A stretch of 64,000 nt of DNA from Pseudomonas sp. R37(2017) (lineage in GTDB: Bacteria; Pseudomonadota; Gammaproteobacteria; Pseudomonadales; Pseudomonadaceae), in the NCBI RefSeq assembly GCF_002113375.1, contig NZ_NEHO01000004.1, forward strand, positions 364,926 to 428,925, in the 5' to 3' direction. Below, in pieces: positions 34,890 through 42,726 of the stretch (positions are counted from its first letter, which is position 1; the number at the start of each line of letters is the position of its first letter). Made by a program: the position numbers and the translations under genes. The notes beneath the pieces were generated by a model that was given only the letters and a program-made list of their open reading frames with translations, did no database searches and had not been told where the DNA came from.

Positions 34890-35314
34890 TCTCTTTCCCC
34901 TAATCTTTAAAGTTAATCTCTTGAATACATACTCTCAAACACAGCACTAGAACTCTCAATCTCTCACTTTCCTAGATACTTCAATACGTCACGCTGATTG
35001 CGATGCCGGCAATCCCCCGTAAACATTGGGCCAAACCGACGTTTTAAGGCAAAACGTACAGAATTACTAGTGCGGCGATTTTCGCATTACTAGTGCGGTG
35101 ATTTCAACCCTGATTCTGGTTCATTTTCAACCCCGTTTTGTGGTGATGAACCCACCATGATCGCGATGAACATTCACACCACATGCACACCTTTCTACAA
35201 GGCAGCATAAAGCCCCGTGCAGACGTTGATTGTCTGCCGGAGCCATAGCGGTATTACTTTTCATTGCAAAGCGCTCAGAAGCGATTGTGGGAGTTTGCAG
35301 AAGGTGTTACAGGA
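34890..35314. other. 425-bp gene-poor central region of the island, candidate origin or control region
   Basis: It contains CT-rich sequence (34915-34980), an inverted repeat (35039-35057) and two iteron-like direct repeats (35063-35104). The 13-mer shared with the island left margin is at 35132-35144. No open frame with a ribosome site was found. Confidence 0.45.
35039..35104 (+). repeat. Inverted repeat plus two 19-bp iteron-like direct repeats
   Basis: ACGTTTT-AAGGC-AAAACGT forms a 7-bp inverted repeat (35039-35057). ATTACTAGTGCGGCGATTT (35063-35081) recurs as ATTACTAGTGCGGTGATTT (35086-35104), one mismatch, 23-bp period. Repeats spaced by about two helical turns are seen in iteron origins and in tandem operators. 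Confidence 0.65.
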
Positions 35315-35791
35315 TCAGTCTGGAATGATCAACGGGGCAAATGTATCAGCAACTTCCTTTTCAATCTCACGCAATAGTTTTGCTCTTTTCTCCTCTTCTC
35401 GACGCTGTTCTTTCAACTCAGCGGCTTGGATCAGTTGTTGAGTGAGTTTTGCTTTATATTCTTCACGCTCTGCTTCAAGTTCTTTTATGTACTGTGCCTT
35501 CACGTCCACATCGATAACGTCAAGATCTAATTTTTGCAATTCTGGCGGTTTGATCATTGATGCCGAGTAATCAAGCGGCAGTGTTATGATTGGTGACCAC
35601 TTGCTGAGTTCATAACCAAGTTTCGACTTCTCAATAATGGCGGTTATAAATTCGTAAGGGAAGTCAGTTTGTACAACCTCCAAACACTGTGCAGATTGCC
35701 TGTACTTGGCGTGGGCATGTTCCTGAAGTTGTTTAAGTTCAGCTTCATCATACTGGCGAGGTGCACCAGATATCTTAATTCTATCAGTCAT
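35315..35791 (-). CDS. Hypothetical coiled-coil protein (158 aa)
   Basis: It begins MTDRIKISGAPRQYDEAELK; the C-terminal third (about 100-145) is strongly charged and predicted coiled coil (KELEAEREEYKAKLTQQL). No TM or signal. A good site, AAAGGAAAATAAA, precedes the ATG, and the stop of the upstream gene is 1 bp away, so translation is coupled. Unknown function; part of the island's minus-strand gene set. Confidence 0.65.
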   Translation of the reverse strand: MTDRIKISGAPRQYDEAELKQLQEHAHAKYRQSAQCLEVVQTDFPYEFITAIIEKSKLGYELSKWSPIITLPLDYSASMIKPPELQKLDLDVIDVDVKAQYIKELEAEREEYKAKLTQQLIQAAELKEQRREEEKRAKLLREIEKEVADTFAPLIIPD

Positions 35792-35792
35792 T

Positions 35793-36041
35793 TTATTTTC
35801 CTTTCTTTTGTCGAATGCGATTTACCATCAACTCTACGATGGTCATGCGGTATTGTTCATCGGTTAACTTGATGTTGGTGATGGTTGTTACTTTACCGGT
35901 GTTGATTGTATTAGCACTCGTGATTACATCAACATCAGTCTTTGTATGCTGCTTTGGAAGTTGTTCTTTACTACGTCTTGCGAATGCTTTGGTAAAGCCA
36001 GCAGTGAAGTAGTCCAGTTTCGTTTTGGTATCATCACTCAT
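35793..36041 (-). CDS. Hypothetical protein (82 aa)
   Basis: Starting MSDDTKTKLDYFTAGFTKAF, it is basic in the middle (ARRSKEQLPKQH) and at the C-terminus (NRIRQKKGK). The ATG at 36041 overlaps the end of the preceding 62-aa gene by 8 bp. The longer frame upstream (to 36116) is translated by the overlapping gene in another frame and is unlikely. Unknown function. Confidence 0.6.
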   Translation of the reverse strand: MSDDTKTKLDYFTAGFTKAFARRSKEQLPKQHTKTDVDVITSANTINTGKVTTITNIKLTDEQYRMTIVELMVNRIRQKKGK

Positions 36042-36222
36042 AGCAATCACTCTTTGCTTCACGTAAAGCTTGAATGCCATATTCATTAACCAGACGTTCA
36101 AGCTGTTGTGAGGCACGGTTTACTTCATTTTCATCACCAGCAGCCATTGCTGATTGTTGTAACGATAAATAATGTTTCATTTGAAGCACAGCAAGGTGCC
36201 GTTCAAGCAGCGGGGTATTCAT
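36034..36222 (-). CDS. Hypothetical protein (62 aa)
   Basis: A short helical protein, MNTPLLERHLAVLQMKHYLS..., with AAAGGA 11 bp upstream of the ATG. It overlaps the 82-aa gene by 8 bp in operon fashion. No recognised domain. A gap of 165 bp separates it from the 137-aa gene upstream, so a promoter may lie there. Confidence 0.55.
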   Translation of the reverse strand: MNTPLLERHLAVLQMKHYLSLQQSAMAAGDENEVNRASQQLERLVNEYGIQALREAKSDCYE

Positions 36223-36387
36223 GTATTATTATTCCTTTGGTTTGTTGTATTGATATACACCTGAGATACGGCTGAAATAGCGTTTTCAACCCATATAAAT
36301 CAAGGTGTGTAGACGTGCAAAAGTGGCAACCTAGGGGGTAGCCCAGGGTGACAGGTATTTGAGGCTATAAACGCGTTACAGAAGCTC

Positions 36388-36801
36388 TCAGCGGTACTTA
36401 TCTAAGTAAGCTTCAGCAACCATTGTGCCGGTGAGAAATACATCTGATAGGTGGTGGTGATTAGCATCTGGATTGGAAGCGATCCAATGTTTAATACTTG
36501 ACTCACGATCAACCGACGTTGGCGTCTGTTCATTACGAATGCGAGTGTTGACCAACTTAGCTTTACTATGTCTGTTGCCACTGATTTGTTCGCTGAAGCT
36601 TGGACAACTATCCATAAGCTCACCAACGCTAACCAACACACCTCTGGTCAATGCCTTTTTGTGAAGTTTGTAGAAGTGGTTGAGAACAATGATTGAAGCT
36701 TCATGAAAGCTATGGTCATCATCCGGTTTTGGTGGTAATGAACTGGTTATCACTTTCAGAATGAGTTGTGATGGCTTATGTACGACTATGAAGTTACTCA
36801 T
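36388..36801 (-). CDS. Hypothetical protein (137 aa)
   Basis: It begins MSNFIVVHKPSQLILKVITS; a soluble alpha/beta protein without recognisable motif. AAGGAAAACCA gives a good ribosome site. It lies 63 bp downstream of the 51-aa gene, on the same strand. AT-rich codons. Unknown function. Confidence 0.6.
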   Translation of the reverse strand: MSNFIVVHKPSQLILKVITSSLPPKPDDDHSFHEASIIVLNHFYKLHKKALTRGVLVSVGELMDSCPSFSEQISGNRHSKAKLVNTRIRNEQTPTSVDRESSIKHWIASNPDANHHHLSDVFLTGTMVAEAYLDKYR

Positions 36802-36864
36802 TGGTTTTCCTTATCGATAGGTGATCCTCTGACTTGTGGTTAAAGTATTTAGGATTGAGTGGTG

Positions 36865-37020
36865 TTAGACGTTTGATTTCTTCTGTTTATCACGGCGTCG
36901 AAGGTTGTTCGTGACGCTGGTTAGCATTACGTTAATGCAATGGGTGTGACTGGTGTACCCAGTACGCACCATTAACTCTTCTAGTTTCATCACAGCCTCT
37001 TGATTGAGGAATATCTTCAT
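36865..37020 (-). CDS. Small ribbon-helix-helix-like protein (51 aa)
   Basis: The frame from the ATG at 37020 reads MKIFLNQEAVMKLEELMVRT, then GYTSHTHCINVMLTSVTNNLRRRDKQKKSNV. The layout (short beta strand, helix, turn, helix and basic tail) resembles ribbon-helix-helix regulators. Its ATG overlaps the stop of the zinc-finger-like gene as ATGA, so it is translationally coupled. At 51 residues it is below usual cut-offs. DNA binding is inferred, from shape and charge only. Confidence 0.6.
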   Translation of the reverse strand: MKIFLNQEAVMKLEELMVRTGYTSHTHCINVMLTSVTNNLRRRDKQKKSNV

Positions 37021-37259
37021 AGTGAACGCTCACTTTGGACAGCACGATCATGTACGTATTGATTAACTGATTTTCCAGTAGCATCAGCAGCTTTGGTAAT
37101 CAGTGCATGGTTAGCAATGCTGAACATAATCCGCTCTGGAATCATCGTGATCTTTGATTGTCGCCATACCGCGTTCCTGCATTTGCTTGAGCATGTTGCG
37201 GCATGTGATCTACGGTTGATCAGTGGTGTGGAACATCCACGGCAGAGCTTAATAGTCAT
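37017..37259 (-). CDS. Small zinc-finger-like protein (80 aa), possible regulator
   Basis: It has MTIKLCRGCSTPLINRRSHA with CxxC, then ATCSSKCRNAVWRQ with CxxxC, a likely four-Cys zinc site in the first 30 residues. The C-terminal half (ALITKAADATGKSVNQYVHDRA) looks like a ribbon-helix-helix or helical DNA-binding segment. GAGG upstream of the ATG. First gene of the leftward small-gene set, downstream of a terminator that isolates it from the integrase. Confidence 0.6.
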   Translation of the reverse strand: MTIKLCRGCSTPLINRRSHAATCSSKCRNAVWRQSKITMIPERIMFSIANHALITKAADATGKSVNQYVHDRAVQSERSL

Positions 37260-37315
37260 AGGTATCTACCTCGTTAGTTGATAGTGTTTGTAAAATGTCC
37301 GGCATAGACAAAAAG

Positions 37316-37344
37316 AAAGCCATACCGGTGAGGGTTATGGCTTT
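37316..37344 (-). terminator. Terminator downstream of the integrase
   Basis: AAAGCCATA/TATGGCTTT, a 9-bp perfect stem; on the minus strand it is followed by CTTTTTG. It ends the integrase transcript 200 bp past its stop and before the small-gene set starts. Confidence 0.75.
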
Positions 37345-37544
37345 GGGGAATTAGCTGTGGAGGAACAACTTCACATACTGACACTTGAAGGAAGGGCAAG
37401 CTGTCAGCTTGGAGATACCGGTCAAGTGAATGGCTATACACTGAGAACGGAGTGTAGCTGTTCAACTCCACTATGAGAGCATTATATCACGAATGATTCT
37501 CATTGTCAATATCCGCCTCAACTAATGTTGACACTTAGATTAAA
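37345..37544. other. Gap between integrase stop and terminator
   Basis: Contains an AT-rich stretch with the small palindrome AATGA-TTC-TCATT (37492-37504). No gene supported. Confidence 0.35.
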
Positions 37545-39065
37545 CTATTTTTGAAAATCAAAGTGTAGGAGTTGTATAGCTTCCTGCTTCTGTTCAAATG
37601 AGCATCCGCCACTGTAGACGCTCAACGTGAACGATTTGTTCTCGTGTCCTACGATGTACGGCAGCACCTCCAAACCTACACCTGCTCGGTGAAGTTCGGT
37701 CGTGGTGGTTTTTCGGATGCTGTGGAATACGTGAAGTTTTGAGAACTCAGCTTTAGTTTTCAATCGCCCAAACTGTTTACCCAGCCTGTCAAGTCGGATG
37801 CCGTATTTGTTGTTGCCACCTTTGAATAAGTATCCATCATTCGCTGGTGCTTGCGAACACAGACTTTTGTATAGAGGAACAAGAGATGCGTGCAACGGGA
37901 TATCTCGTACACCGGCAACCGACTTGGCTTTAGGGATGTGGAAACCTATTGGTTCGTTATGCTGGTCAAATATTGTGTCAACCGGTTCAATTCGCCCGAT
38001 TTCCTCAATCCTAGCGCCCGTGTATGCACCAAAGATGATGAGATTGGCTAAATCGTCTTTACCGCCTTCTCGGGCTGTCTTGTACAGGTCTTCAATCTCT
38101 TTACGGGTGAAGGGAAGATATGATTCACCGGCTTCTTTACCAACTTTTGGTAGATCGTGACCATCGAACGGGCACTGCTGCCCGGTGAATTCATCACGGA
38201 ACTGAGCGTTGTATTTTATAGCCCATTTCCAGAAATCTCGTCCCGACCACAAGTAGTTCAAAAGGGTCTGGCGGGCACCACCTTGTTTTTTCACAAAGTT
38301 GTGGATGGTGTCGAAGGTGAGCGGGGCACCTTCAGTTGTCAGGAACTTGGATATCTTTTCAACGCGAGCTTTATGACTATCACGGGTTTTCTCTGATTCG
38401 ATTTGTGTGACAAGGTACTTTACCCATGCTTCAATCATGGATGGGCTGATTGGTGAGCGTGGTTTGTACAATGTCGGATTACGTACAATCGCTTGAGCTT
38501 CCTGATGCTCTTCGTCAGACAGGTTGTATTCATATGCAGCAACGACGGCTTCAGCATCTCCTTGGATCGACAGAAGATTGTGATGTAGGACTACGGCGTC
38601 ACCAGCTGTCATACCTTTTTCGCAGGCATCATTGAATTTCTTTACATGGTCGGTTACACGAGCAGCTAATGCATGCTCTCCCATTTCTTCCATGGCTTTC
38701 GCCATTTCCAATAGTTTTCCAATGAATAAGCCGTCAGGGCGATCAGGAACAACATCTAGATTTATCGGGGTGAGTAGCAGAGATACGCCATCGTTTTGCT
38801 TCTGCTTCAATTGTTTTCCAAGCTCATGCTGGGCAAGTCGCCATTCGTCTCCCTTATTACCTTTTGCCGTTCTCGCCGCTTCAATGTCAGCTTTCCATTG
38901 TGAAAGGATCGGCAGACGGCGGAGCATTGCCTCCGATCTCATGCCGGTTTTGAGTGACTGGATCAACACGGTTCGATTGCCAAGCGCCCGGCGGACATCC
39001 TTCGGTACATCAAGCCGGACATACCACGTTGATTCGTTTTTCTTTTGGAAAATATGATCAGCCAT
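37545..39065 (-). CDS. Tyrosine recombinase (integrase) of the island
   Basis: The 506-aa phage-type integrase has an N-terminal DUF6538-like start (ADHIFQKKNESTWYVRLDVP, binding arm sites), a core-binding domain (about 205-310) and a catalytic domain with Arg in AYTGARIEEIG, the HSIRKT box (His, Arg), GHEN and the nucleophile Tyr in SVYSGG near the C-terminus. It is the enzyme expected to insert the element at tRNA-Ser. The ATG at 39065 is chosen over a TTG 12 bp upstream; neither has a strong ribosome site. The start region abuts the right arm repeats, suggesting autoregulation. Confidence 0.93.
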   Translation of the reverse strand: MADHIFQKKNESTWYVRLDVPKDVRRALGNRTVLIQSLKTGMRSEAMLRRLPILSQWKADIEAARTAKGNKGDEWRLAQHELGKQLKQKQNDGVSLLLTPINLDVVPDRPDGLFIGKLLEMAKAMEEMGEHALAARVTDHVKKFNDACEKGMTAGDAVVLHHNLLSIQGDAEAVVAAYEYNLSDEEHQEAQAIVRNPTLYKPRSPISPSMIEAWVKYLVTQIESEKTRDSHKARVEKISKFLTTEGAPLTFDTIHNFVKKQGGARQTLLNYLWSGRDFWKWAIKYNAQFRDEFTGQQCPFDGHDLPKVGKEAGESYLPFTRKEIEDLYKTAREGGKDDLANLIIFGAYTGARIEEIGRIEPVDTIFDQHNEPIGFHIPKAKSVAGVRDIPLHASLVPLYKSLCSQAPANDGYLFKGGNNKYGIRLDRLGKQFGRLKTKAEFSKLHVFHSIRKTTTTELHRAGVGLEVLPYIVGHENKSFTLSVYSGGCSFEQKQEAIQLLHFDFQK

Positions 39066-39083
39066 ACATAGCACCAAGGCGTG

Positions 39084-39120
39084 AGTAGTAGTGTGAATTC
39101 TACTACTATTTTCTACTACT
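39084..39120 (+). repeat. Right arm-type integrase sites
   Basis: TTCTACTACT at 39098-39107 and 39111-39120 (13-bp period), plus an inverted partial copy AGTAGTAG at 39084-39091. Same 10-mer and period as at 31228-31250. They lie between the integrase start and attR. Confidence 0.6.
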
Positions 39121-39180
39121 ATTGGTGGTGAAGGCCAATAAATACTGGGTTTGTTGGGGTTAAAGATCGTTATCGGAGAT

Positions 39181-39200
39181 TCCCTATCTCTCCGCCATTA
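39181..39200 (+). repeat. attR: right attachment repeat of the island
   Basis: Exact copy of the 20-mer at 31149-31168 (tRNA-Ser 3' end). Beyond it begins sequence that includes the original tRNA terminator. Confidence 0.93.
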
Positions 39201-39206
39201 CACAGA

Positions 39207-39240
39207 AAAAGCCCCGTAGCTGAAAAGCTCCGGGGCTTTT
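39207..39240 (+). terminator. Original terminator of tRNA-Ser, displaced by the island
   Basis: AAAAGCCCCG/CGGGGCTTTT, a 10-bp stem with T-run, immediately past attR. In an island-free chromosome it would lie just downstream of the tRNA. Confidence 0.85.
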
Positions 39241-39404
39241 TCGTTTCCGGAGCTTTTTCCAGCGGTCTATCGCTGCCTGCATCCGATCAAGGAAATCCAG
39301 TAGCTGAAACGTGAACCGCATCAGGCTGTTGAACTTGAGTTGGATGGACGGCAGTTGCCCCGGCTACCTAAACTGTCAGCAGATTTGGGGATCGGGGGCA
39401 GTGG

Positions 39405-40331
39405 ATGAATCGTAACGAACTTCGCAAGGCGGATATCAACCTGATGGTGGTATTCGAAACGCTGATGCTGGAGCGCAATGTCACTCGGGTGGCGGAGAAG
39501 CTGTTTCTCGGGCAGCCGACCATCAGCTCTGCACTCAACCGCTTGCGTGCGATGTTCAATGATCCGCTGTTCATACGCGTGGGTCATCGCATGGAGCCGA
39601 CGGCTCGGGCAGAGGAGATCATCAGGCATCTGTCGCCGGCGCTGGATTCCTTGTCCGTGGCCTTGAGCCTGACCCATGATTTTGACCCGGCCAGCAGCAC
39701 GATGACATTCCGCATCGGTTTGTCCGACGATGTCGAGTTCGGCCTGTTGCCGCCATTGCTGCGAGCCCTGCGCCAGGAAGCGCCGAAAGTGGTGTTTGTG
39801 GTGCAGCATGTCGATTACTGGCGGATTCCCGACTTGCTGGCGTCCGGCGATATCACGGTGGGTATCAGCCAGACCCGTGGCTTGCCTGCCAATGCCAAGC
39901 GCAAGTTGCTTCGGCACATCCAGCCCTGCATATTGCGCGCCGATGCCAGCGACACGGCGCTGACCCTCGATGAGTATTGCGCGCGACCCCATGTGCTGGT
40001 GTCCCACACCGCCAACGTCAGTGGCTACGCCGACGAATGGCTGGCGGAAATCGGCCGCACGCGCCAGGTGGTGCTCTCGGTACCGCAATACAGTTCGTTG
40101 CCGGCACTGCTCGCCGGGACAGACCTGATTGCCAGCCTGCCGGACTACGCCGCCGAGGCGATGGCTGCTTCGGGAATGCTGTACAAGGAACCCTTTCCCT
40201 TCAAGACACCGACCCTGGATTTGTCCATGGTCTGGCTCAGTCATGTCGATACCGACCCCGCCGAGCGCTGGTTGCGCTCGCGCCTGGAGGCATTCATGAG
40301 TGAGCGTGCCGTCTTGCCGCTGCCCGAATGA
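39405..40331 (+). CDS. LysR-family transcriptional regulator
   Basis: The 308-aa protein has an N-terminal winged HTH (about 8-66, with LERNVTRVAEKLFLGQPTISSALNRLR) and a LysR substrate-binding domain (about 95-300). It stands 55 bp upstream of the CHMI-family isomerase and may share its transcript, though LysR regulators usually control divergent genes. Inducer unknown. Confidence 0.9.
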   Translation: MNRNELRKADINLMVVFETLMLERNVTRVAEKLFLGQPTISSALNRLRAMFNDPLFIRVGHRMEPTARAEEIIRHLSPALDSLSVALSLTHDFDPASSTMTFRIGLSDDVEFGLLPPLLRALRQEAPKVVFVVQHVDYWRIPDLLASGDITVGISQTRGLPANAKRKLLRHIQPCILRADASDTALTLDEYCARPHVLVSHTANVSGYADEWLAEIGRTRQVVLSVPQYSSLPALLAGTDLIASLPDYAAEAMAASGMLYKEPFPFKTPTLDLSMVWLSHVDTDPAERWLRSRLEAFMSERAVLPLPE

Positions 40332-40386
40332 ACAGGGCGAGGCTCTGTCATACGTACGACCTTTCCATTCACTTAGGAGTCAACTC

Positions 40387-40752
40387 ATGCCTCACCTGCA
40401 CATGGAATACACCGCCAACCTGACTGACCTGAATGCCGATGTGGCACTGATGCGGCTGAACAATGCCCTGGTGGGCTCCGGTCAGTTCGCTGCCGAATTC
40501 GACATCAAGAGCCGCGCGGTCAAGGTCGATACGTTCAAGGTCGGTACGGCAATGGCTGAACGTGCGTTCGTGCATGTGAAGCTGGCGCTGTTGAGTGGTC
40601 GTTCCGCAGAGATCAAGAAACAGCTGTCTGAAAGTCTGCTGGCAGTGGTGCGGGATCTGTGTGAATGGCCGAGCAGCATTGAGGTCCAGTTGTGCGTGGA
40701 AATTCTCGACATCGATCGCGACTCCTACAGCAAGACGGCCATCAATAACTGA
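40387..40752 (+). CDS. 5-carboxymethyl-2-hydroxymuconate isomerase family protein
   Basis: The 121-aa tautomerase-superfamily protein has Pro directly after the initiator Met (MPHLHMEYTANL), the catalytic base after Met removal, and the CHMI C-terminal FVHVKLALLSGRS pattern. The site AGGAGT precedes the ATG. In homoprotocatechuate degradation CHMI (HpaF) isomerises CHM, but no other hpa gene is nearby, so the true substrate is uncertain. Confidence 0.82.
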   Translation: MPHLHMEYTANLTDLNADVALMRLNNALVGSGQFAAEFDIKSRAVKVDTFKVGTAMAERAFVHVKLALLSGRSAEIKKQLSESLLAVVRDLCEWPSSIEVQLCVEILDIDRDSYSKTAINN

Positions 40753-40755
40753 ACA

Positions 40756-41694
40756 TCAGGTTGATTCCAGCCCGGCGCAGGCCAGGATCACTTGTTCTCG
40801 CAACCAGGTGTTGGCGCTGTCCTGATCGACATTCCGGTTCCACTGCATCTCGAGGGTGAAGCTCGGCAAGCCTTCGGGAGCTTCACAGTGATTGAAGCTG
40901 TCTGCTCTGGCCAGCAGTTGTCGGATGCGCCGGGGCAGGGTCAGGGCATAGTCGGTGCCGCTGATCAGCTTCAGCGCCGCACTGTAGCTGTTGGCGCGTG
41001 CAACGATCTGGCGCTGTTGTGCCTGCTGTGCGAGCCAGCCATCGACCATGTTGGTCGCGGACGTCCAGGGTGTCGGGAACACGTGCCGACGTTCGACATA
41101 GGCTTGCAGACTCAAGCGTGATTCCACCGGTGCGGCGTGTTTGTCGAAAACACACACCAGATCATCTTCGAGCAGTGTCCGGGATTTGAAATCGGCGTGA
41201 CGGCGATGAAAGTTCGGGCCGAAGCACATCACCAGATCGAGGCTGCCGTCGCGCAACGCTTCGGCAGGAATGTCGGCTTCGAGTTTGAACACATTGACCA
41301 TCACCGGAAGATCGGCGAGATCGAAGGTTTTCAACAGGCGCGGCAGGATCAACTGCTCGAAATATTCCGGTGCGCAGATGTTGAAGGTCACGGTTTGCAG
41401 GCTCGGGTCGAATGCGGGTGAGCCGGCGTGGCACAGGTTGATGTTTTCCAGGACTTTCAGCGCGTGGGGGTACATCGCGTCAGCCTTGCCGGTGGGCTGC
41501 ATGCCGCCGGTACGGGTATTGATGAACAGCTCGTCCTCGAAAATGGCGCGCAGTTTTTTCAGGCAGTAACTCACTGTCGACTGGCTGACGCAAAGTGTCT
41601 CGGACACTCCGGTGACGCTGTTCTGCTCGTACACGGCGACGAACACCAGGAGGTCCTGCATGTCGAGTTTTCTAAGCGAATTACTGTTCAGCAT
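40756..41694 (-). CDS. LysR-family transcriptional regulator
   Basis: The 312-aa protein has an N-terminal HTH (VTGVSETLCVSQSTVSYCLKKLR) and a LysR effector domain. Its stop is 3 bp from the convergent CHMI gene stop. It is distinct from the 39405 regulator in sequence. Target unknown; the EamA gene 114 bp upstream on the same strand is a candidate partner. Confidence 0.9.
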   Translation of the reverse strand: MLNSNSLRKLDMQDLLVFVAVYEQNSVTGVSETLCVSQSTVSYCLKKLRAIFEDELFINTRTGGMQPTGKADAMYPHALKVLENINLCHAGSPAFDPSLQTVTFNICAPEYFEQLILPRLLKTFDLADLPVMVNVFKLEADIPAEALRDGSLDLVMCFGPNFHRRHADFKSRTLLEDDLVCVFDKHAAPVESRLSLQAYVERRHVFPTPWTSATNMVDGWLAQQAQQRQIVARANSYSAALKLISGTDYALTLPRRIRQLLARADSFNHCEAPEGLPSFTLEMQWNRNVDQDSANTWLREQVILACAGLEST

Positions 41695-41808
41695 CCATTG
41701 CGTCTCGCTGCGTCCCTTGCGCTGACCCTGTGCAAGGGTGAGCGAATGATCCTAGCGGAATGAGAGGGAATGGAGAATGCCTGGCAGGAAGTTTCGCCCA
41801 AGGACCTT

Positions 41809-42726
41809 TCAGCTCTGGACCATCGCTGACACAGCGCTACGGCTGGACATCAATAGCGCGAACATGCCGATACCCACCAGTACCGCGCCGGCCAACTCCA
41901 GCGGAAGCGGCATCTGGCGCCCCCAGAACCAGTGAAACAAGGTGATGAACAGCGTACTCAGGTAGATATAGGAAATCACCGAAGACGGCGCGATCACGCC
42001 GATGGCCCGGTGCAACAGCCAAAACGTCGCCAGGGTGGCGAACACCGCCAGGTACATCAGCCAGTAGAAATCGTTGAGCGTCAGAAATGATGCCGAACGC
42101 CAACCGCCACTGAGTCCGCAGAACACCAGCAGGAACAGCGCACCGAACAGCATGTTCCAGAACGTCATGGGCACTGGCCCGCGCCCCTTGAGGCTATTGG
42201 CTTTCAGGCGCTGGCTGAGAGGGGCGTAGAGTGCCATCGCCAGGCAACCGATGCCGTACACCGTCAGTGCGTACGCTGATGGCAACTCGTCGGGGCCGGT
42301 GCCTTTCAAGATCAGCAGCACTGCCCCGGCAGCGGCGAGCAGCATCGGCACAATCCGTTGTTTCAGGCGGCTGTCCGGTGTCAGGACGGCTTCGAACCCC
42401 AGGGTCATCAGTGGCACCAGGGTGAACATCGTCCCGGTGTTGACGGCCGAGGTGTAGCGCAATGCTTCGAACAATGAGCCGAAGTACAGCGCCAGCAGCA
42501 GGCCGAGCACCGCGTGGCCCAGCAGTCCGCGGACGGTCATGACGGTATCGCCTTTATGCAGCAACAGCGGCAGAAACACCAATGCGCACAACAGCAGGCG
42601 CAAACCGGTCAGCAGGATCGGATCGATGGCCTGGCTGACTTGCGCCGCTGCGGAAAACGATGCGGCGATCAATAACGCCCAAAGCAGCATGCTCGCGTGA
42701 GCGGTGGCGAAACCGGTGGTTTTCAT
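41809..42726 (-). CDS. EamA/DMT-family transporter
   Basis: The 305-aa protein has ten hydrophobic segments arranged as two EamA repeats; the first contains AIDPILLTGLRLLLCALVFLP, the second ends with IGMFALLMSS. It belongs to the drug/metabolite exporter superfamily. The ATG at 42726 follows GGAG. The neighbouring LysR gene suggests regulated export of a small metabolite, not identifiable from sequence. Confidence 0.87.
   Translation of the reverse strand: MKTTGFATAHASMLLWALLIAASFSAAAQVSQAIDPILLTGLRLLLCALVFLPLLLHKGDTVMTVRGLLGHAVLGLLLALYFGSLFEALRYTSAVNTGTMFTLVPLMTLGFEAVLTPDSRLKQRIVPMLLAAAGAVLLILKGTGPDELPSAYALTVYGIGCLAMALYAPLSQRLKANSLKGRGPVPMTFWNMLFGALFLLVFCGLSGGWRSASFLTLNDFYWLMYLAVFATLATFWLLHRAIGVIAPSSVISYIYLSTLFITLFHWFWGRQMPLPLELAGAVLVGIGMFALLMSSRSAVSAMVQS

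Larger units (their letters stand above)
31149..39200. mobile_element. Integrated genomic island (about 8.05 kb) in tRNA-Ser(CGA)
   Basis: It is bounded by perfect 20-bp direct repeats and has a tyrosine integrase at the right end. Arm-type repeats with the same 10-mer and same 13-bp period are found near both ends. Content: serine recombinase, Rap1a-like immunity-type protein, a membrane-anchored unknown, a seven-gene set of small minus-strand unknowns, and a repeat-bearing gene-poor centre. Codon use and base composition are clearly more AT-rich than the flanking genes. No capsid, portal, terminase, relaxase or conjugation gene is visible. It could be a phage satellite, an integrative plasmid-like element or a decayed integrative element. 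Confidence 0.9.

Noticed and set aside
37274-37471. 65-codon minus-strand frame inside the island
   Set aside because: No ribosome site, and it spans the integrase terminator hairpin.
37488-37508. GAATGATTCTCATTG palindrome resembling a Fur box
   Set aside because: Only a partial match to the 19-bp Fur consensus and located downstream of the integrase stop, where no iron gene starts.
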